Both the position numbers and the translations under genes were made by a program. Below, in pieces: positions 44,253-53,242 of a DNA stretch of 64,000 nucleotides. Under the pieces are notes generated by a model that saw nothing but the letters and a program-made list of their open reading frames with translations, ran no database searches and was not told the origin of the DNA. The stretch is from Curvibacter sp. CHRR-16 (lineage in GTDB: Bacteria; Pseudomonadota; Gammaproteobacteria; Burkholderiales; Burkholderiaceae_C), in the NCBI RefSeq assembly GCF_018474005.1, contig NZ_JAHCSH010000001.1:310001-374000 (forward strand), in the 5' to 3' direction. Numbering within the stretch: the first letter of the stretch is position 1; the number at the start of each line of letters is the position of its first letter.

Positions 44253-45466
44253 GCCAGAGACTCCTCTGGCGCATCGTCTGGGCGCAAGCCTTCGCCAGTC
44301 ATGAACTCTTCCAAGCTGAGCAGGCCTTCTTTCACCGCCTCCATTTGCATGGGGTGGATCGGGCGAATCTGGGTGATGCCATCTTTCATGGTGGCGACCC
44401 GTACTTGTTCTGGCGCAAAGCACTGCACCAAGTGCGGGCTGTGTGTGGTGATCAGTACCTGTGTGGTTTTGCTGATTTCCTTGAATACATCCGCGAGCAC
44501 GCCCAACGCACCGGGGTAAATGGTTTGCTCAGGCTCTTCTATGACCAGCAAGCTGGGGCGCGGCAGTTGGTAGGCCGCCAGCAGCATGCCGAACAAGCGC
44601 AGCGTACCGTCGGATAGTTGCACGGGGTCAAACGTGGACGTTGTGCCATCTTCGTTGCTGAAGTGAAACCATGGAACGAGGTAAGAACCCACCGTTTTGA
44701 TGGTGACCTCTTGAAAAGAAGGAATCACCGTCTGCATGGCTTCGAATATGCGCTCTAAAGCCTCGCGTCCTTTGGGCGAACGCTTCATGGCTTTAATGAC
44801 CGATGCCCAGTTATCGCCCGACTCCTTGAGTGAGGTGTCTCGGTCTGGGATGGCGGGTTTTTTCAGGGTGTTGGGGTAGATGGTGCAGAAACTTAATGCG
44901 CGTATTGTGTGCGCGACGAAGCTACCAATCGTTTCACCTTCATGTTTTAAACCCACATAAATTTGGTCAGAAGCAATTCCTTTGAAATCGAAAACTACTT
45001 TGGGCGGCTTATTTGTGTTGCCCGTGACAATTCTCTGGCCGTTACCCTGCTTGTCTCTCTCAAATATGCTTGAGTACGTCACCACTCCAAGTCCGAATTC
45101 ATCGGTATGCACGGACACCTTCTCCAATTCCACCGCATAGTCGCTTGATCCCACAGAGCGGATTTGTAATTGGTAGTTGCCAAAGTTATTAAGCTCTATA
45201 TCGGTTGCAGAACCTATTTCTAGCTGAAAACCAATCTTGTACGGCTTGGTCTTGTATGTCTGCAATATCCGCTGAATACCTTCCCGCTTGGTAACAGCAT
45301 GCTCTAGGTCTTCGGTCACTGCATCGCGCAAGAAGCGGAGCACATCCACAAAGTTGCTTTTGCCCACGCCGTTGGGGCCGACGATCACGGTGACGTCGGG
45401 GGAGAAGGTAACGTCTACTGAGTCCAAGCTTTTGTAGTGTTGGACTTTCAGATTTTTGAGCAACAC
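44249..45466 (-). CDS. AAA family ATPase (AAA_21/AAA_15, OLD-like)
   Basis: This 405-residue P-loop protein has Walker A VGPNGVGKSNFVD (residues about 29-41), an ABC-like signature LSDGTLRLFGMLL (about 303), Walker B LLVIEEPEQTIYPGAL and a late THSPHLVQ. This is the arrangement of SMC/OLD-like ATPases in two-gene defence systems. The GTG start has AAGGGGGA upstream. It follows prfB by 35 bases on the same strand, and the TOPRIM-like gene follows with an ATGA overlap. No TOPRIM domain is fused to it. Confidence 0.85.
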   Translation of the reverse strand: MLLKNLKVQHYKSLDSVDVTFSPDVTVIVGPNGVGKSNFVDVLRFLRDAVTEDLEHAVTKREGIQRILQTYKTKPYKIGFQLEIGSATDIELNNFGNYQLQIRSVGSSDYAVELEKVSVHTDEFGLGVVTYSSIFERDKQGNGQRIVTGNTNKPPKVVFDFKGIASDQIYVGLKHEGETIGSFVAHTIRALSFCTIYPNTLKKPAIPDRDTSLKESGDNWASVIKAMKRSPKGREALERIFEAMQTVIPSFQEVTIKTVGSYLVPWFHFSNEDGTTSTFDPVQLSDGTLRLFGMLLAAYQLPRPSLLVIEEPEQTIYPGALGVLADVFKEISKTTQVLITTHSPHLVQCFAPEQVRVATMKDGITQIRPIHPMQMEAVKEGLLSLEEFMTGEGLRPDDAPEESLA

Positions 45467-45500
45467 ATCGTCCCCCTTGTTTCGTAGGCGTTGAAAGCGT

Positions 45501-46608
45501 TTACACGCCTTGCTTCAAGCTCGCTTCGATGAACACGTCTAGGTCGCCGTCCAGCACCTTTTGGGTGGCCGAGACTTCGACGTTGGTGCGCAGGTCCTTG
45601 ATGCGGCTGTTGTCCAGCACGTAAGAGCGGATCTGGTGGCCCCAGCCCACATCGGTCTTGCTGTCTTCCAGTTTTTGCTGTTCGGCTTGGCGCTTGCGCA
45701 GCTCGTGGTCGTACAGGCGCGAGCGCAGGCGCTTCCACGCCACGTCGCGGTTGCTGTGCTGGCTGCGGCCGTCTTGGCACTGCACCACGATGCCGGTGGG
45801 GATGTGGGTCAGGCGCACGGCCGAGTCGGTCTTGTTGATGTGCTGACCACCAGCGCCGCTGGCGCGGAAGGTGTCGGTGCGCACGTCGGCGGGGTTGATG
45901 TCGATCTCGATGCTGTCGTCGATCTCGGGGTACACAAACACCGAGGCGAACGAGGTGTGGCGGCCGCCCGAGCTGTCAAAGGGGCTCTTGCGCACCAAGC
46001 GGTGCACGCCGGTTTCGGTGCGCAGCAGGCCAAAGGCGTATTCGCCTTCGATCTTGATAGTGGCGCTCTTGATGCCTGCGGTGTCGCCGTCGGTGATGTC
46101 TTCCACCGTGGCAGTAAAGCCTTTGCGCTCGGAATACTTCAGGTACTGGCGCAGCAACATGCTGGCCCAGTCGCAGGCCTCGGTGCCACCCGCACCGGCT
46201 TGGATGTCCAAGAAGCAGGGCAGGGGGTCAGCCGGATTGTTGAACATGCGGCGAAATTCCAAACCCTCCACCACTTTGGACAGCTTGGCGGCTTCTTCTT
46301 CGATGGTGAGCAGACCGGCTTCGTCGCCGTCTTCTTTGCTCATCTCGAACAGTTCGGAGTTGTCGCCAATGTCGCGCAGCAGGTCGTCAATGACCATGAC
46401 CACGCCTTCGAGCGCTTTTTTCTCTTTGCTCAGTTCTTGGGCGCGCTTGGGGTCGTTCCAAACGGCAGGGTCTTCCAGCGCGGCATTGACGGTGCGCAGG
46501 CGGTCGGCCTTGGCATCGTAGTCAAAGATACCCCCGTAACTCTTGCGTCCGCTGGTTCAGGTCGGACAAGGAGTTGCCAATGCTGTTGATGCGCTCTGCT
46601 TCGATCAT
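45501..46608 (-). CDS. prfB: Peptide chain release factor 2, with programmed +1 frameshift
   Basis: 368 residues after frameshifting. The first 28 codons run from ATG at 46608 ([20 protein letters not shown]) to CTT; an in-frame TGA at 46522-46524 is bypassed by +1 slippage and translation continues [11 protein letters not shown] to the end at 45501. The domains are normal for RF2: the stop-recognition SPF motif ([10 protein letters not shown]) and the catalytic [16 protein letters not shown] with GGQ. It recognises UAA/UGA at the ribosome. It heads the minus-strand run that includes the ATPase/TOPRIM pair. Confidence 0.96.
46519..46537 (-). promoter_or_regulatory. prfB: prfB +1 frameshift site
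   Basis: On the minus strand the sequence CGGGGGTATCTTTGAC holds an internal Shine-Dalgarno-like GGGGG, the slippery CTT and the TGA-C stop context. This is the conserved autoregulatory site by which low RF2 raises RF2 synthesis. Confidence 0.95.
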
Positions 46609-46682
46609 GGTGTGTTCTCGTTGTAGTCAATAGGGGAAAGGCGCGATTTTCGCATGGCGTTGCCGCCCTGAGCGCCGAGCAG

Positions 46683-46715
46683 AAAAAAACGGCAAGGCTT
46701 TGCAGCGCTTGCCGT
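46683..46715 (-). terminator. Rho-independent terminator after the small secreted-protein gene
   Basis: On the minus strand a 7-bp stem CGGCAAG/CTTGCCG is followed by TTTTTTT, about 50 bases after the stop at 46764. It separates that gene from prfB. Confidence 0.85.
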
Positions 46716-46763
46716 CAAGTTGCTCTGACTACTGACACAAATCGGTACGCTAAGCCCTTGGCT

Positions 46764-47123
46764 TTAACGGAACAAACCTTGAAACCAGTTGCTAAACACC
46801 GGGGTGGTGCGCGCCAAAGGGCGGTTGCTGCGTGGTTTCGTGGCCTCTTCGGTGGATTCTTGTCCGGTGGCAGAGCGCAGGTTTTGGCTGGCTTTGCGCA
46901 GGCAAGGGGAATTGAGGGTGATGGGGGTGCTGCCCACGTTGCGCAGGCTGTCGTTGCAGTCGGTGTCGGCCATGGCCAGCAGCGCCCACTCGGCATGGCC
47001 GCCACTGGTGAGGCTGCCAATCGGCTGCGTCGCGCTTTGTGCTTGGGCCTGGGCCGCCAAGCTGCATGCGGCCAGCACAACAGCGCTGGTGCGGGCGACT
47101 GTACGGTGGGGGTGGTGTTGCAT
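46764..47123 (-). CDS. Small secreted protein, unknown function
   Basis: 119 residues. Signal peptide with VARTSAVVLAACSLAAQAQA, cut near residue 29. The mature part has the two Cys residues CNDSLRN and CLRKAS about 20 apart, which could form a disulfide in the periplasm, and a charged tail ending WFQGLFR. AGGAGA precedes the ATG at 47123. It stands alone, with its own terminator. No family recognised. Confidence 0.65.
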   Translation of the reverse strand: MQHHPHRTVARTSAVVLAACSLAAQAQAQSATQPIGSLTSGGHAEWALLAMADTDCNDSLRNVGSTPITLNSPCLRKASQNLRSATGQESTEEATKPRSNRPLARTTPVFSNWFQGLFR

Positions 47124-47243
47124 GCTGCTCTCCTGTGAAGCTGTTGGAGTCGATTCTGCGCAGATCCGCGCCAAACTAAAGCCCAATAAGTGGCTTAAAA
47201 CCAGCCTAATCAGGGGCTTTCGTGCGCCGCTACACTGCGCTGC

Positions 47244-48311
47244 ATGAAAACCACCCAACTTGGCAAGAGTGACCTGCAGGTCACGCCCATCTGCTTGGGC
47301 ACCATGACATTTGGCGAGCAAGTGGACGAAGCCACGGCCCACCGTATCCTGAGCCGCAGCCTGGAGCGCGGCGTGAACTTTTTGGACACGGCCGAGATGT
47401 ACGCGGCGCCGCCACGCGCCGAGACCTTCAATGTGACCGAGCAAATCATCGGGCGCTGGCTGGCAGCCAAACCCAGCGCCCGTGACAAACTGGTCATCGC
47501 CACCAAAGTGGCAGGCCCCTCGCGCGGTATGCCGTGGATTCGCGGTGGTAGCGCCAATCTGACCGAGCAAGACATTCTGGAGGCCTGCGACGGCAGCCTG
47601 CGCCGCTTGCAGACCGATGTGATTGACCTCTACCAAATCCACTGGCCCGTGCGCCATGTGCCCGCTTTTGGCATGCAGTACTTTGACCCGCAAAAAGACC
47701 CGCAGGGGCTGGCCAGCATCGAAGAGCAGTTGCGTGCCCTGGACAAGCTGGTGCGTGCGGGCAAGGTACGAGCTGTTGGCTTGTCCAACGAAACGCCCTA
47801 TGGCGTGCACGAGTTTGTGCGCTTGGCCGAGCAGCATGGTCTGGCCCGCGTGGCCACGGTGCAAAACCCGTACTGCCTGATCAACCGCTCGTACGAGAAC
47901 GCGCTGGACGAAACCTGCCACCGCTTGGGCGTGAGCCTGCTGGCCTACTCGCCGCTGGGTTTTGGTTTGCTCACGGGCAAGTACGACACCAGTGGCTTTA
48001 CCGGCCCAGGCGCTCCTGAAGGTGCGCGCATGCAAAAGTTTGCCTCCACCCGTGGCCAGCGCTGGGGACGTGCGGCGTCTTTGGCCGCCGCCAAGCGCTA
48101 CAACCAACTGGCGCGTGACAATGGTCTGACACCGACCCAGCTAGCGCTGGCGTTTTGCTACACCAAGTGGCAGGTGGCCAGCACCATCATTGGTGTGACC
48201 AGCGTAGCCCAGCTCGATGAAGACTTGGACGCATGGGGCAGCACCCTGAGCCCAGAGGTACTGGTCGCTATCGACCAGATTCGCCATGAGCACTGGGACC
48301 CAGCCATCTAA
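47244..48311 (+). CDS. tas: Aldo/keto reductase, Tas-like
   Basis: This 355-residue NADPH-dependent oxidoreductase has the family tetrad visible: Asp in FLDTAEMYA (Asp near 46, Tyr near 51), Lys in VIATKVAG and His in YQIHWPVR. Like E. coli Tas it has the GGSANLTEQDILEACDGSLRRL segment. It reduces small aldehydes or ketones in the cytoplasm; the natural substrate is unknown. The next gene starts inside its last 26 bases. Confidence 0.9.
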   Translation: MKTTQLGKSDLQVTPICLGTMTFGEQVDEATAHRILSRSLERGVNFLDTAEMYAAPPRAETFNVTEQIIGRWLAAKPSARDKLVIATKVAGPSRGMPWIRGGSANLTEQDILEACDGSLRRLQTDVIDLYQIHWPVRHVPAFGMQYFDPQKDPQGLASIEEQLRALDKLVRAGKVRAVGLSNETPYGVHEFVRLAEQHGLARVATVQNPYCLINRSYENALDETCHRLGVSLLAYSPLGFGLLTGKYDTSGFTGPGAPEGARMQKFASTRGQRWGRAASLAAAKRYNQLARDNGLTPTQLALAFCYTKWQVASTIIGVTSVAQLDEDLDAWGSTLSPEVLVAIDQIRHEHWDPAI

Positions 48312-48975
48312 ACCCGTGCACCCACGGCGCTGGGGGCTTGCTGGGCCTGCTGGCAAGGCCTTGGCTTGTGCTATAGGCATGGCTGTCAGTCTGTGGGCTA
48401 GCGGCGCAGAGGCTTATGAACCCGCTACACCTTACGCGCTACAGCCAGACAGCCCCCGCAGCCTAGAGAGCAGTGTGGGTTGGTATGCAGGCATTTACCA
48501 CGATGCCGAGCCTGCCGGTGCCATAGCTGGGCGGGCCAACTACCAAGACCAGTACATGCTGGCTCTCACGGGCACCACCACGCTGTGGAAGTCCGACACC
48601 TGGCCCGTCTCCATTGAGCTCGATGGCATGCTGGGCCAGCAGTGGGGCTTGGCCAATGTGACCGAGTTCTCCGTGGCACCTGCTTTGCGTTGGGGTGGTC
48701 TGCCCTGGCGCGATGTGCTGCGCACCGATGTGCGCTTGGCACCGTTGGGTTATTCCTACACCAGCGAAGTGGGGCCTTTGGAGCGAGGCCCCGAGGGGCA
48801 GGGCAGCCGCACGCTCAACTTTTTGTTCGTCGAAGTGGCGTTTTCACGACCCCAAACCCCTCAAAACGAGTGGTTTGTGCGCCTGCACCACCGTTGTGCG
48901 ATATACGATCTGCTCAATAACTACGGTGCCAACGGGGAAGACTTTCTGACCTTTGGTTTTCGCAAACGGTTTTAA
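48286..48975 (+). CDS. Outer-membrane beta-barrel-like protein
   Basis: 229 residues. After a Pro-rich start comes a signal-like stretch (ALACAIGMAVSLWASGAEA, cut near residue 43). The mature part alternates polar and hydrophobic residues in strand-length blocks (YMLALTGTTTLW, TWPVSIELDGML, RTLNFLFVEVAFS) and ends in FGFRKRF, the C-terminal Phe typical of barrel proteins. An acyloxyacyl-hydrolase or PagL-like barrel is possible, but no catalytic motif was secured. It overlaps the aldo/keto reductase gene and is followed at 10 bases by the NfeD gene. Confidence 0.6.
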   Translation: MSTGTQPSKPVHPRRWGLAGPAGKALACAIGMAVSLWASGAEAYEPATPYALQPDSPRSLESSVGWYAGIYHDAEPAGAIAGRANYQDQYMLALTGTTTLWKSDTWPVSIELDGMLGQQWGLANVTEFSVAPALRWGGLPWRDVLRTDVRLAPLGYSYTSEVGPLERGPEGQGSRTLNFLFVEVAFSRPQTPQNEWFVRLHHRCAIYDLLNNYGANGEDFLTFGFRKRF

Positions 48976-48985
48976 GGAGGCAAGC

Positions 48986-49426
48986 ATGGATGCATGGTGG
49001 AGCACCCCCGTGGTGTGGTGGGTGTTGGTGGGCATTGCTGTATTGGCAGAGCTCATTACCGGTACGTTTTATCTGCTCATGGTGGCAGTGGGTTTGGCCG
49101 CTGGCGCGCTGGCAGCCCATGCGGGCTTGGGGCTGGCACCGCAAATGGTGCTGGCTGCTGTGGTGGGCAGTGTGCTGGTGCTGGCTTTGTACCTGCGCCG
49201 CAGTCGTTTGGCGGCGCTTGCGCCATCGGCCCAAGCCAACCCGGATGTGCAGCAAGACGTGGGGGCCGTGGTGCACGTGGACCATTGGCATGCCGATGGT
49301 ACGGCCCATGTGCAGTACCGTGGCGCGCAGTGGACGGTGCAGCACCACGGATCAGCCCCTCTGCACAGTGGTCAGCACCGCGTGGTGCAAGTGGTGGGCA
49401 ATCGCCTGCTGGTAGAAGCTATTTAA
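48986..49426 (+). CDS. NfeD-family membrane protein
   Basis: This 146-residue protein has two to three N-terminal membrane segments (VWWVLVGIAVLAELI, FYLLMVAVGLAAGALAA, MVLAAVVGSVLVLALYL) and a C-terminal OB-like domain (about 90-146, VGAVVHVDHWHADGTAHVQYRG, shown by position, to NRLLVEAI). NfeD proteins are encoded beside SPFH proteins and help organise them in the membrane. The ATG at 48986 has AAGGAGG upstream, and the SPFH gene begins 10 bases after the stop. Confidence 0.9.
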   Translation: MDAWWSTPVVWWVLVGIAVLAELITGTFYLLMVAVGLAAGALAAHAGLGLAPQMVLAAVVGSVLVLALYLRRSRLAALAPSAQANPDVQQDVGAVVHVDHWHADGTAHVQYRGAQWTVQHHGSAPLHSGQHRVVQVVGNRLLVEAI

Positions 49427-49436
49427 GGAGACAGTC

Positions 49437-50345
49437 ATGGAAATCGCACTCGTACTGCTGGTTATTGCAGCAGCATTCATCATCAAATCGGTCAAAGTCG
49501 TGCCGCAGCAGCATGCTTGGGTGGTCGAGCGCTTGGGCCGCTACCACAGCACCTTGGCACCGGGCCTGAACTTCCTCATGCCGTTTGTCGACAAAGTGGC
49601 TTACAAGCATTCGCTCAAAGAAATTCCGCTCGATATTGCCAGCCAAGTCTGCATCACCAAGGACAACACCCAATTGCAGGTGGATGGCATCTTGTACTTT
49701 CAGGTGACCGATGCACAGCGCGCCAGCTATGGCTCCAGCAACTACCTGATGGCGATTTCGCAGTTGGCGCAAACCTCGCTGCGCTCGGTCATTGGCAAGT
49801 TGGAGCTGGACAAGACCTTTGAGGAGCGCGACCTCATTAACTCCAAGGTGGTAGCTGCCGTGGACGAAGCGGCCATCAACTGGGGCGTGAAGGTGTTGCG
49901 CTACGAGATCAAAGACCTGACGCCACCGCCAGCTATCCTGCACTCCATGCAAGCGCAGATCACGGCCGAGCGCGAAAAGCGGGCGCTGATTGCCGCCTCC
50001 GAAGGCCGCCGCCAAGAGCAGATCAACATTGCTACCGGCGAGCGCGAGGCGTTTATCGCCCGCTCTGAGGGCGAGAAGCAAGCGGCCATCAACCAAGCCC
50101 AGGGCGAGGCTGCCTCCATCACCGCCGTGGCCGAAGCCACTGCCATCGCTATTGAGCGCATTGCCAAAGCCATCAACCAACCCGGTGGCCACGAAGCGGT
50201 GCAGCTCAAAGTGGCCGAAAAAGCCGTGGACGCCTACAGCCAAGTGACCAACAAGGCCAACAGCACCCTCATCGTGCCCAGCAATATGAGCGATGTGTCG
50301 GCCCTCATCACCTCGGCCATGAAGATGGTGCAAGTCGGTAAGTAA
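49437..50345 (+). CDS. SPFH/band-7 protein, paraslipin (QmcA-like)
   Basis: This 302-residue protein has an N-terminal membrane anchor (MEIALVLLVIAAAFIIKSVKV), an SPFH domain (about 22-200, with PQQHAWVVERLGRYHSTLAPG and ITKDNTQLQVDGILYFQV) and a helical Ala/Glu-rich stalk (EREKRALIAASEGRRQEQIN) that mediates oligomerisation. It likely organises membrane microdomains or modulates membrane proteases, together with NfeD. Confidence 0.93.
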   Translation: MEIALVLLVIAAAFIIKSVKVVPQQHAWVVERLGRYHSTLAPGLNFLMPFVDKVAYKHSLKEIPLDIASQVCITKDNTQLQVDGILYFQVTDAQRASYGSSNYLMAISQLAQTSLRSVIGKLELDKTFEERDLINSKVVAAVDEAAINWGVKVLRYEIKDLTPPPAILHSMQAQITAEREKRALIAASEGRRQEQINIATGEREAFIARSEGEKQAAINQAQGEAASITAVAEATAIAIERIAKAINQPGGHEAVQLKVAEKAVDAYSQVTNKANSTLIVPSNMSDVSALITSAMKMVQVGK

Positions 50346-50379
50346 AGCGCGCTGCGCATAACAACCACAGGAGACCACC

Positions 50380-51225
50380 ATGCGGGTGCTGATAACCGGA
50401 GGAGCGGGTTTTATGGGGTCGCATATGGCCCAAGCCCTGCAGGCGGCCGGGCACAGCGTGCTGGCCGTGTCGCGCCGCAGTGGGGTGGATCAGTCGCTGC
50501 TGACCACACCGGCCCAGTGGCAGCACTTGCTGCAGGGGGTGGATGCGGTGGTCAATTGTGTGGGCATCATTGGCGAGCGGGGGACGCAGCGGTTTGACAC
50601 CGTGCACCACCAAGCGCCAGCAGCCTTGTTTGCTGCCGCGCACGCCCAGGGTATACGCCGCATGGTGCAAATATCGGCTTTAGGAGCCGATGAACACGCT
50701 TTCACCCCCTACCAGCGCAGCAAACGGGCGGCCGACGATGCCCTGCGCGCGCTGGATGCCGATTGGCTGGTGCTGCGACCCTCCATGGTCTATGGCAAGG
50801 GGGGCAGCAGCACGGCCATGTTTGTGCGCATGAGCAGCTTGCCCGTGATCTCGGTGTTGGGTAATGGCCAGCAGTTGCTGCAGCCCGTGCATGTGAGCGA
50901 TGTGGCAGCAGCAGTAGTGCGCGCCATCGATGCGCCAGCGGGCAGTCCACTGCTGCGCCGCACCGTCGATGCGGTGGGCCCGCAGGTCTATACCCTGCCG
51001 CAGTGGCTGCAGACGCTGCGCCAAGCCCGCGGCAAGGGGCGTGCCCTGCAAATGCCCGTGCCGTGGTCGCTGGTCATGGCCAGCGCCAGCGTGCTGCGCT
51101 ATGTGCACCCCGTCTTTCACCCCGACAACTTGCGCATGCTGCAAGCCGGTGCGTGTGCCGATGCCACCGGGTTTACCGAGCTGCTGGGCAGAGCGCCCAA
51201 GGGGTTTGAGGCGGGTTTGGTTTAA
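50380..51225 (+). CDS. NAD(P)-binding protein, complex I NDUFA9-like
   Basis: This 281-residue atypical SDR has the dinucleotide motif ITGGAGFMGSHMAQAL (residues 5-20) and the later YQRSKRAADDALR with the Lys of the Tyr-x3-Lys region (YQRSK), then WLVLRPSMVYGKGG. Proteins of this type are called complex I NDUFA9 subunit family; in bacteria they may bind a ubiquinone-like or nucleotide cofactor. No enzyme activity can be fixed. Confidence 0.85.
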   Translation: MRVLITGGAGFMGSHMAQALQAAGHSVLAVSRRSGVDQSLLTTPAQWQHLLQGVDAVVNCVGIIGERGTQRFDTVHHQAPAALFAAAHAQGIRRMVQISALGADEHAFTPYQRSKRAADDALRALDADWLVLRPSMVYGKGGSSTAMFVRMSSLPVISVLGNGQQLLQPVHVSDVAAAVVRAIDAPAGSPLLRRTVDAVGPQVYTLPQWLQTLRQARGKGRALQMPVPWSLVMASASVLRYVHPVFHPDNLRMLQAGACADATGFTELLGRAPKGFEAGLV

Positions 51226-51236
51226 AGGAATGTGGG

Positions 51237-51797
51237 GTGGCCAGTTTGATAGTCGATGCCAATTACCGTTTTATCGCCGCCTATAACGAGGTCAATACCC
51301 GTATTGCCCAACGCCAGCAAGCGCTGGCCTTGTATGTCAGTTTGGTCGTGAGCTTGTTGGCCGCTGTGGTGGCACTGCGCTCTGCAGGGGCTGCGGCGCA
51401 AGCGCCCATTGAGTGGTTGGTGTTGGGCTTTCCCGTGGTGTCCTTGTGCTTTGCTTTTCTCAATTACAAAGCGGAGCGCGCTTTGACCAACCTGCGCCTG
51501 TTTCTGGCGCAATTGGAGCAGTTGGGCGGCGCCAATGAGCAATTGCCGAGCTACAACACAGACCCCGCGTGGTCTTTGGGCGCCAACAGAGCCCGTCGCT
51601 TTCACGACTACTCCGTGGCTTTGTTGGTTGTTTCGTGCAATGCCATTGGTTTGGGGGCTGCCAAAACCATTTTCCCGCAGCGCTTTAGCGATGCGCCGGC
51701 ATTCTTGTGGGCAGCGGGTGCTTTGGCACTGCTAGCTCTGTGGGTAGTCTTGAGGACTCCGCAGTGGCACTATTCCCCCGGGAAAACGCTGCCATAG
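51237..51797 (+). CDS. Small membrane protein, unknown
   Basis: This 186-residue protein has about four hydrophobic segments in two pairs (ALYVSLVVSLLAAVVAL with WLVLGFPVVSLCFAFL, and VALLVVSCNAIGLGA with WAAGALALLALWVVL), separated by a charged loop (RLFLAQLEQLGGANEQ). GTG start with AAAGGA six bases upstream. It follows the NDUFA9-like gene by 11 bases. No family recognised. Confidence 0.65.
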   Translation: MASLIVDANYRFIAAYNEVNTRIAQRQQALALYVSLVVSLLAAVVALRSAGAAAQAPIEWLVLGFPVVSLCFAFLNYKAERALTNLRLFLAQLEQLGGANEQLPSYNTDPAWSLGANRARRFHDYSVALLVVSCNAIGLGAAKTIFPQRFSDAPAFLWAAGALALLALWVVLRTPQWHYSPGKTLP

Positions 51798-52037
51798 AGG
51801 CTAGTGGGGCCCCAAACAACAAACCCCGGAAAAGATGCCGCATAGTATGGAACGGCCAGCATAGAACATGGTAGATGCCAATATGGCGTTAATTTGTTTT
51901 TGATGTGCACCGCTTGTTCAACGGGGTATGGTATTTGCAATTGCCTGTGCCAGACTTCCATTGGGTTGAGAAAGGAGCGAACTTCAGTTGCGCTTGGTTG
52001 GGGGCTGGGTAAGGGGCATTGCTTTCGTTTTTCTCTT
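51798..52037. other. Intergenic region, nothing definite
   Basis: 240 bases between a plus-strand gene and the 3' end of the Sel1 gene. I see no terminator with a T-run, no open frame with a ribosome site and no repeat copy. Confidence 0.5.
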
Positions 52038-53186
52038 TTACCGAAGGCTCTGGTTGTACTTGTCTAAAGCCGAGAGCAAGTTTTTGGATTTACCCAGTTC
52101 TTGAGTGAGGTTTTGGGCAGCGCTCATCTCTTGACTGGTCAGCTTTGGGGCCAATGCATCGCGCTGTTTCAAAGCATAGGCAGAGTCAGCAGCGCTCAGG
52201 TTGTACAGGGCATAAGCCACCACTTTGTTGGCAGGAAGACCTTTGCCGTTTTCGTACATTTCCCCAAGCTTGTATTGCGCACGGACATGGTTTTGGTCAG
52301 CGGCGAGGCGGTACCACTTGACGGCTTCCTTGTAGTCCTGCGGTACGCCTTGGCCTTTGGTGTACATCACTCCAAGGTTGTTTTGCGCAAAAGCATCGCC
52401 TTGGTCAGCGGCGAGGCGGTACCACTTGAGTGCTTCTTTGTAGTCCTGCTGGACGCCTTGGCCATTGTGGTACATCACTCCAAGGTTGTTTTGCGCAGAA
52501 GCATCACCTTGGTCAGCGGCGAGGCGGTACCACTTGACGGCTTCTTGGTAGTCCTGCGGTACGCCTTGACCATATTTGTAACTCACTCCAAGGTTGTTTT
52601 GCGCAGAAGCATCACCTTGGTCAGCGGCGAGGCGGTACCACTTGACGGCTTCTTGGTAGTCCTGCGGTACGCCTTGGCCATTGTGGTACATCGTTCCAAG
52701 GCTGTGTTGCGCAGCAGCGTCGCCTTGGTCGGTGGCCAATCGGAACCACTTGACAGCCTCCTTGTAGTCCAGCGGTACGCCTTCGCCTTTGGCGCACATC
52801 AACCCAAGGTTCAATTGCGCAGCAGCGTAGCCTTGGTCGGTGGCCAATCGGAACCACTTGAGTGCTTCTTTGTAGTCCTGCTGGACGCCTTGACCATTGT
52901 GGTACATCACTCCAAGGTTGTTTTGCGCAGAAGCATAACCTTGGTCAGCGGCGAGGCGATACCACTTGACTGCTTCCTTGTAGTCCTGCGGCACGCCTTG
53001 GCCTTTGGTGTACATCACTCCAAGGTTGTTTTGCGCAGCAGGGTTGGCTTGCTCTGCCATGAACTCTGCAAGCGCTGTTTTGTAGTCTTTCGCCTTTAGG
53101 GCAGCTTTACCCTCCTTAACCCCGGCGTGGGCCCAGCAAGACACAACGACAAGTGCCAAGGCGGCAAGCAATTTGCGGTTCAACAT
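52038..53186 (-). CDS. Sel1-repeat (SLR) secreted protein
   Basis: This 382-residue protein has a signal peptide (LLAALALVVVSCWAHA) and then eight Sel1-like repeats of 36 residues (about 51-338) of the form AQNNLGVMYHNGQGVPQDY, then EAVKWYRLAADQG. It ends with a helical tail. Sel1 proteins are periplasmic scaffolds, often for peptidoglycan-related or stress signalling partners. The repeats are nearly identical at DNA level (108 bases each), so unit number may vary between strains. It lies upstream of no obvious partner. Confidence 0.9.
   Translation of the reverse strand: MLNRKLLAALALVVVSCWAHAGVKEGKAALKAKDYKTALAEFMAEQANPAAQNNLGVMYTKGQGVPQDYKEAVKWYRLAADQGYASAQNNLGVMYHNGQGVQQDYKEALKWFRLATDQGYAAAQLNLGLMCAKGEGVPLDYKEAVKWFRLATDQGDAAAQHSLGTMYHNGQGVPQDYQEAVKWYRLAADQGDASAQNNLGVSYKYGQGVPQDYQEAVKWYRLAADQGDASAQNNLGVMYHNGQGVQQDYKEALKWYRLAADQGDAFAQNNLGVMYTKGQGVPQDYKEAVKWYRLAADQNHVRAQYKLGEMYENGKGLPANKVVAYALYNLSAADSAYALKQRDALAPKLTSQEMSAAQNLTQELGKSKNLLSALDKYNQSLR
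52173..53036 (-). repeat. Eight 108-bp tandem repeats inside the Sel1 gene
   Basis: Units differ by a few bases. Adjacent units 4 and 5, and units 2 and 6, are almost identical, as expected from recent unequal exchange. Confidence 0.85.
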
Positions 53187-53242
53187 GACTTCTTTAATTG
53201 TTTTAAAACGTGTATTTTCTGGTTGTTGCGTTGGGATAAGCC

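Noticed and set aside
52173-53036. Regular repeats that could suggest a CRISPR array
   Set aside because: Units are 108 bp, contiguous and coding (Sel1), without unique spacers.
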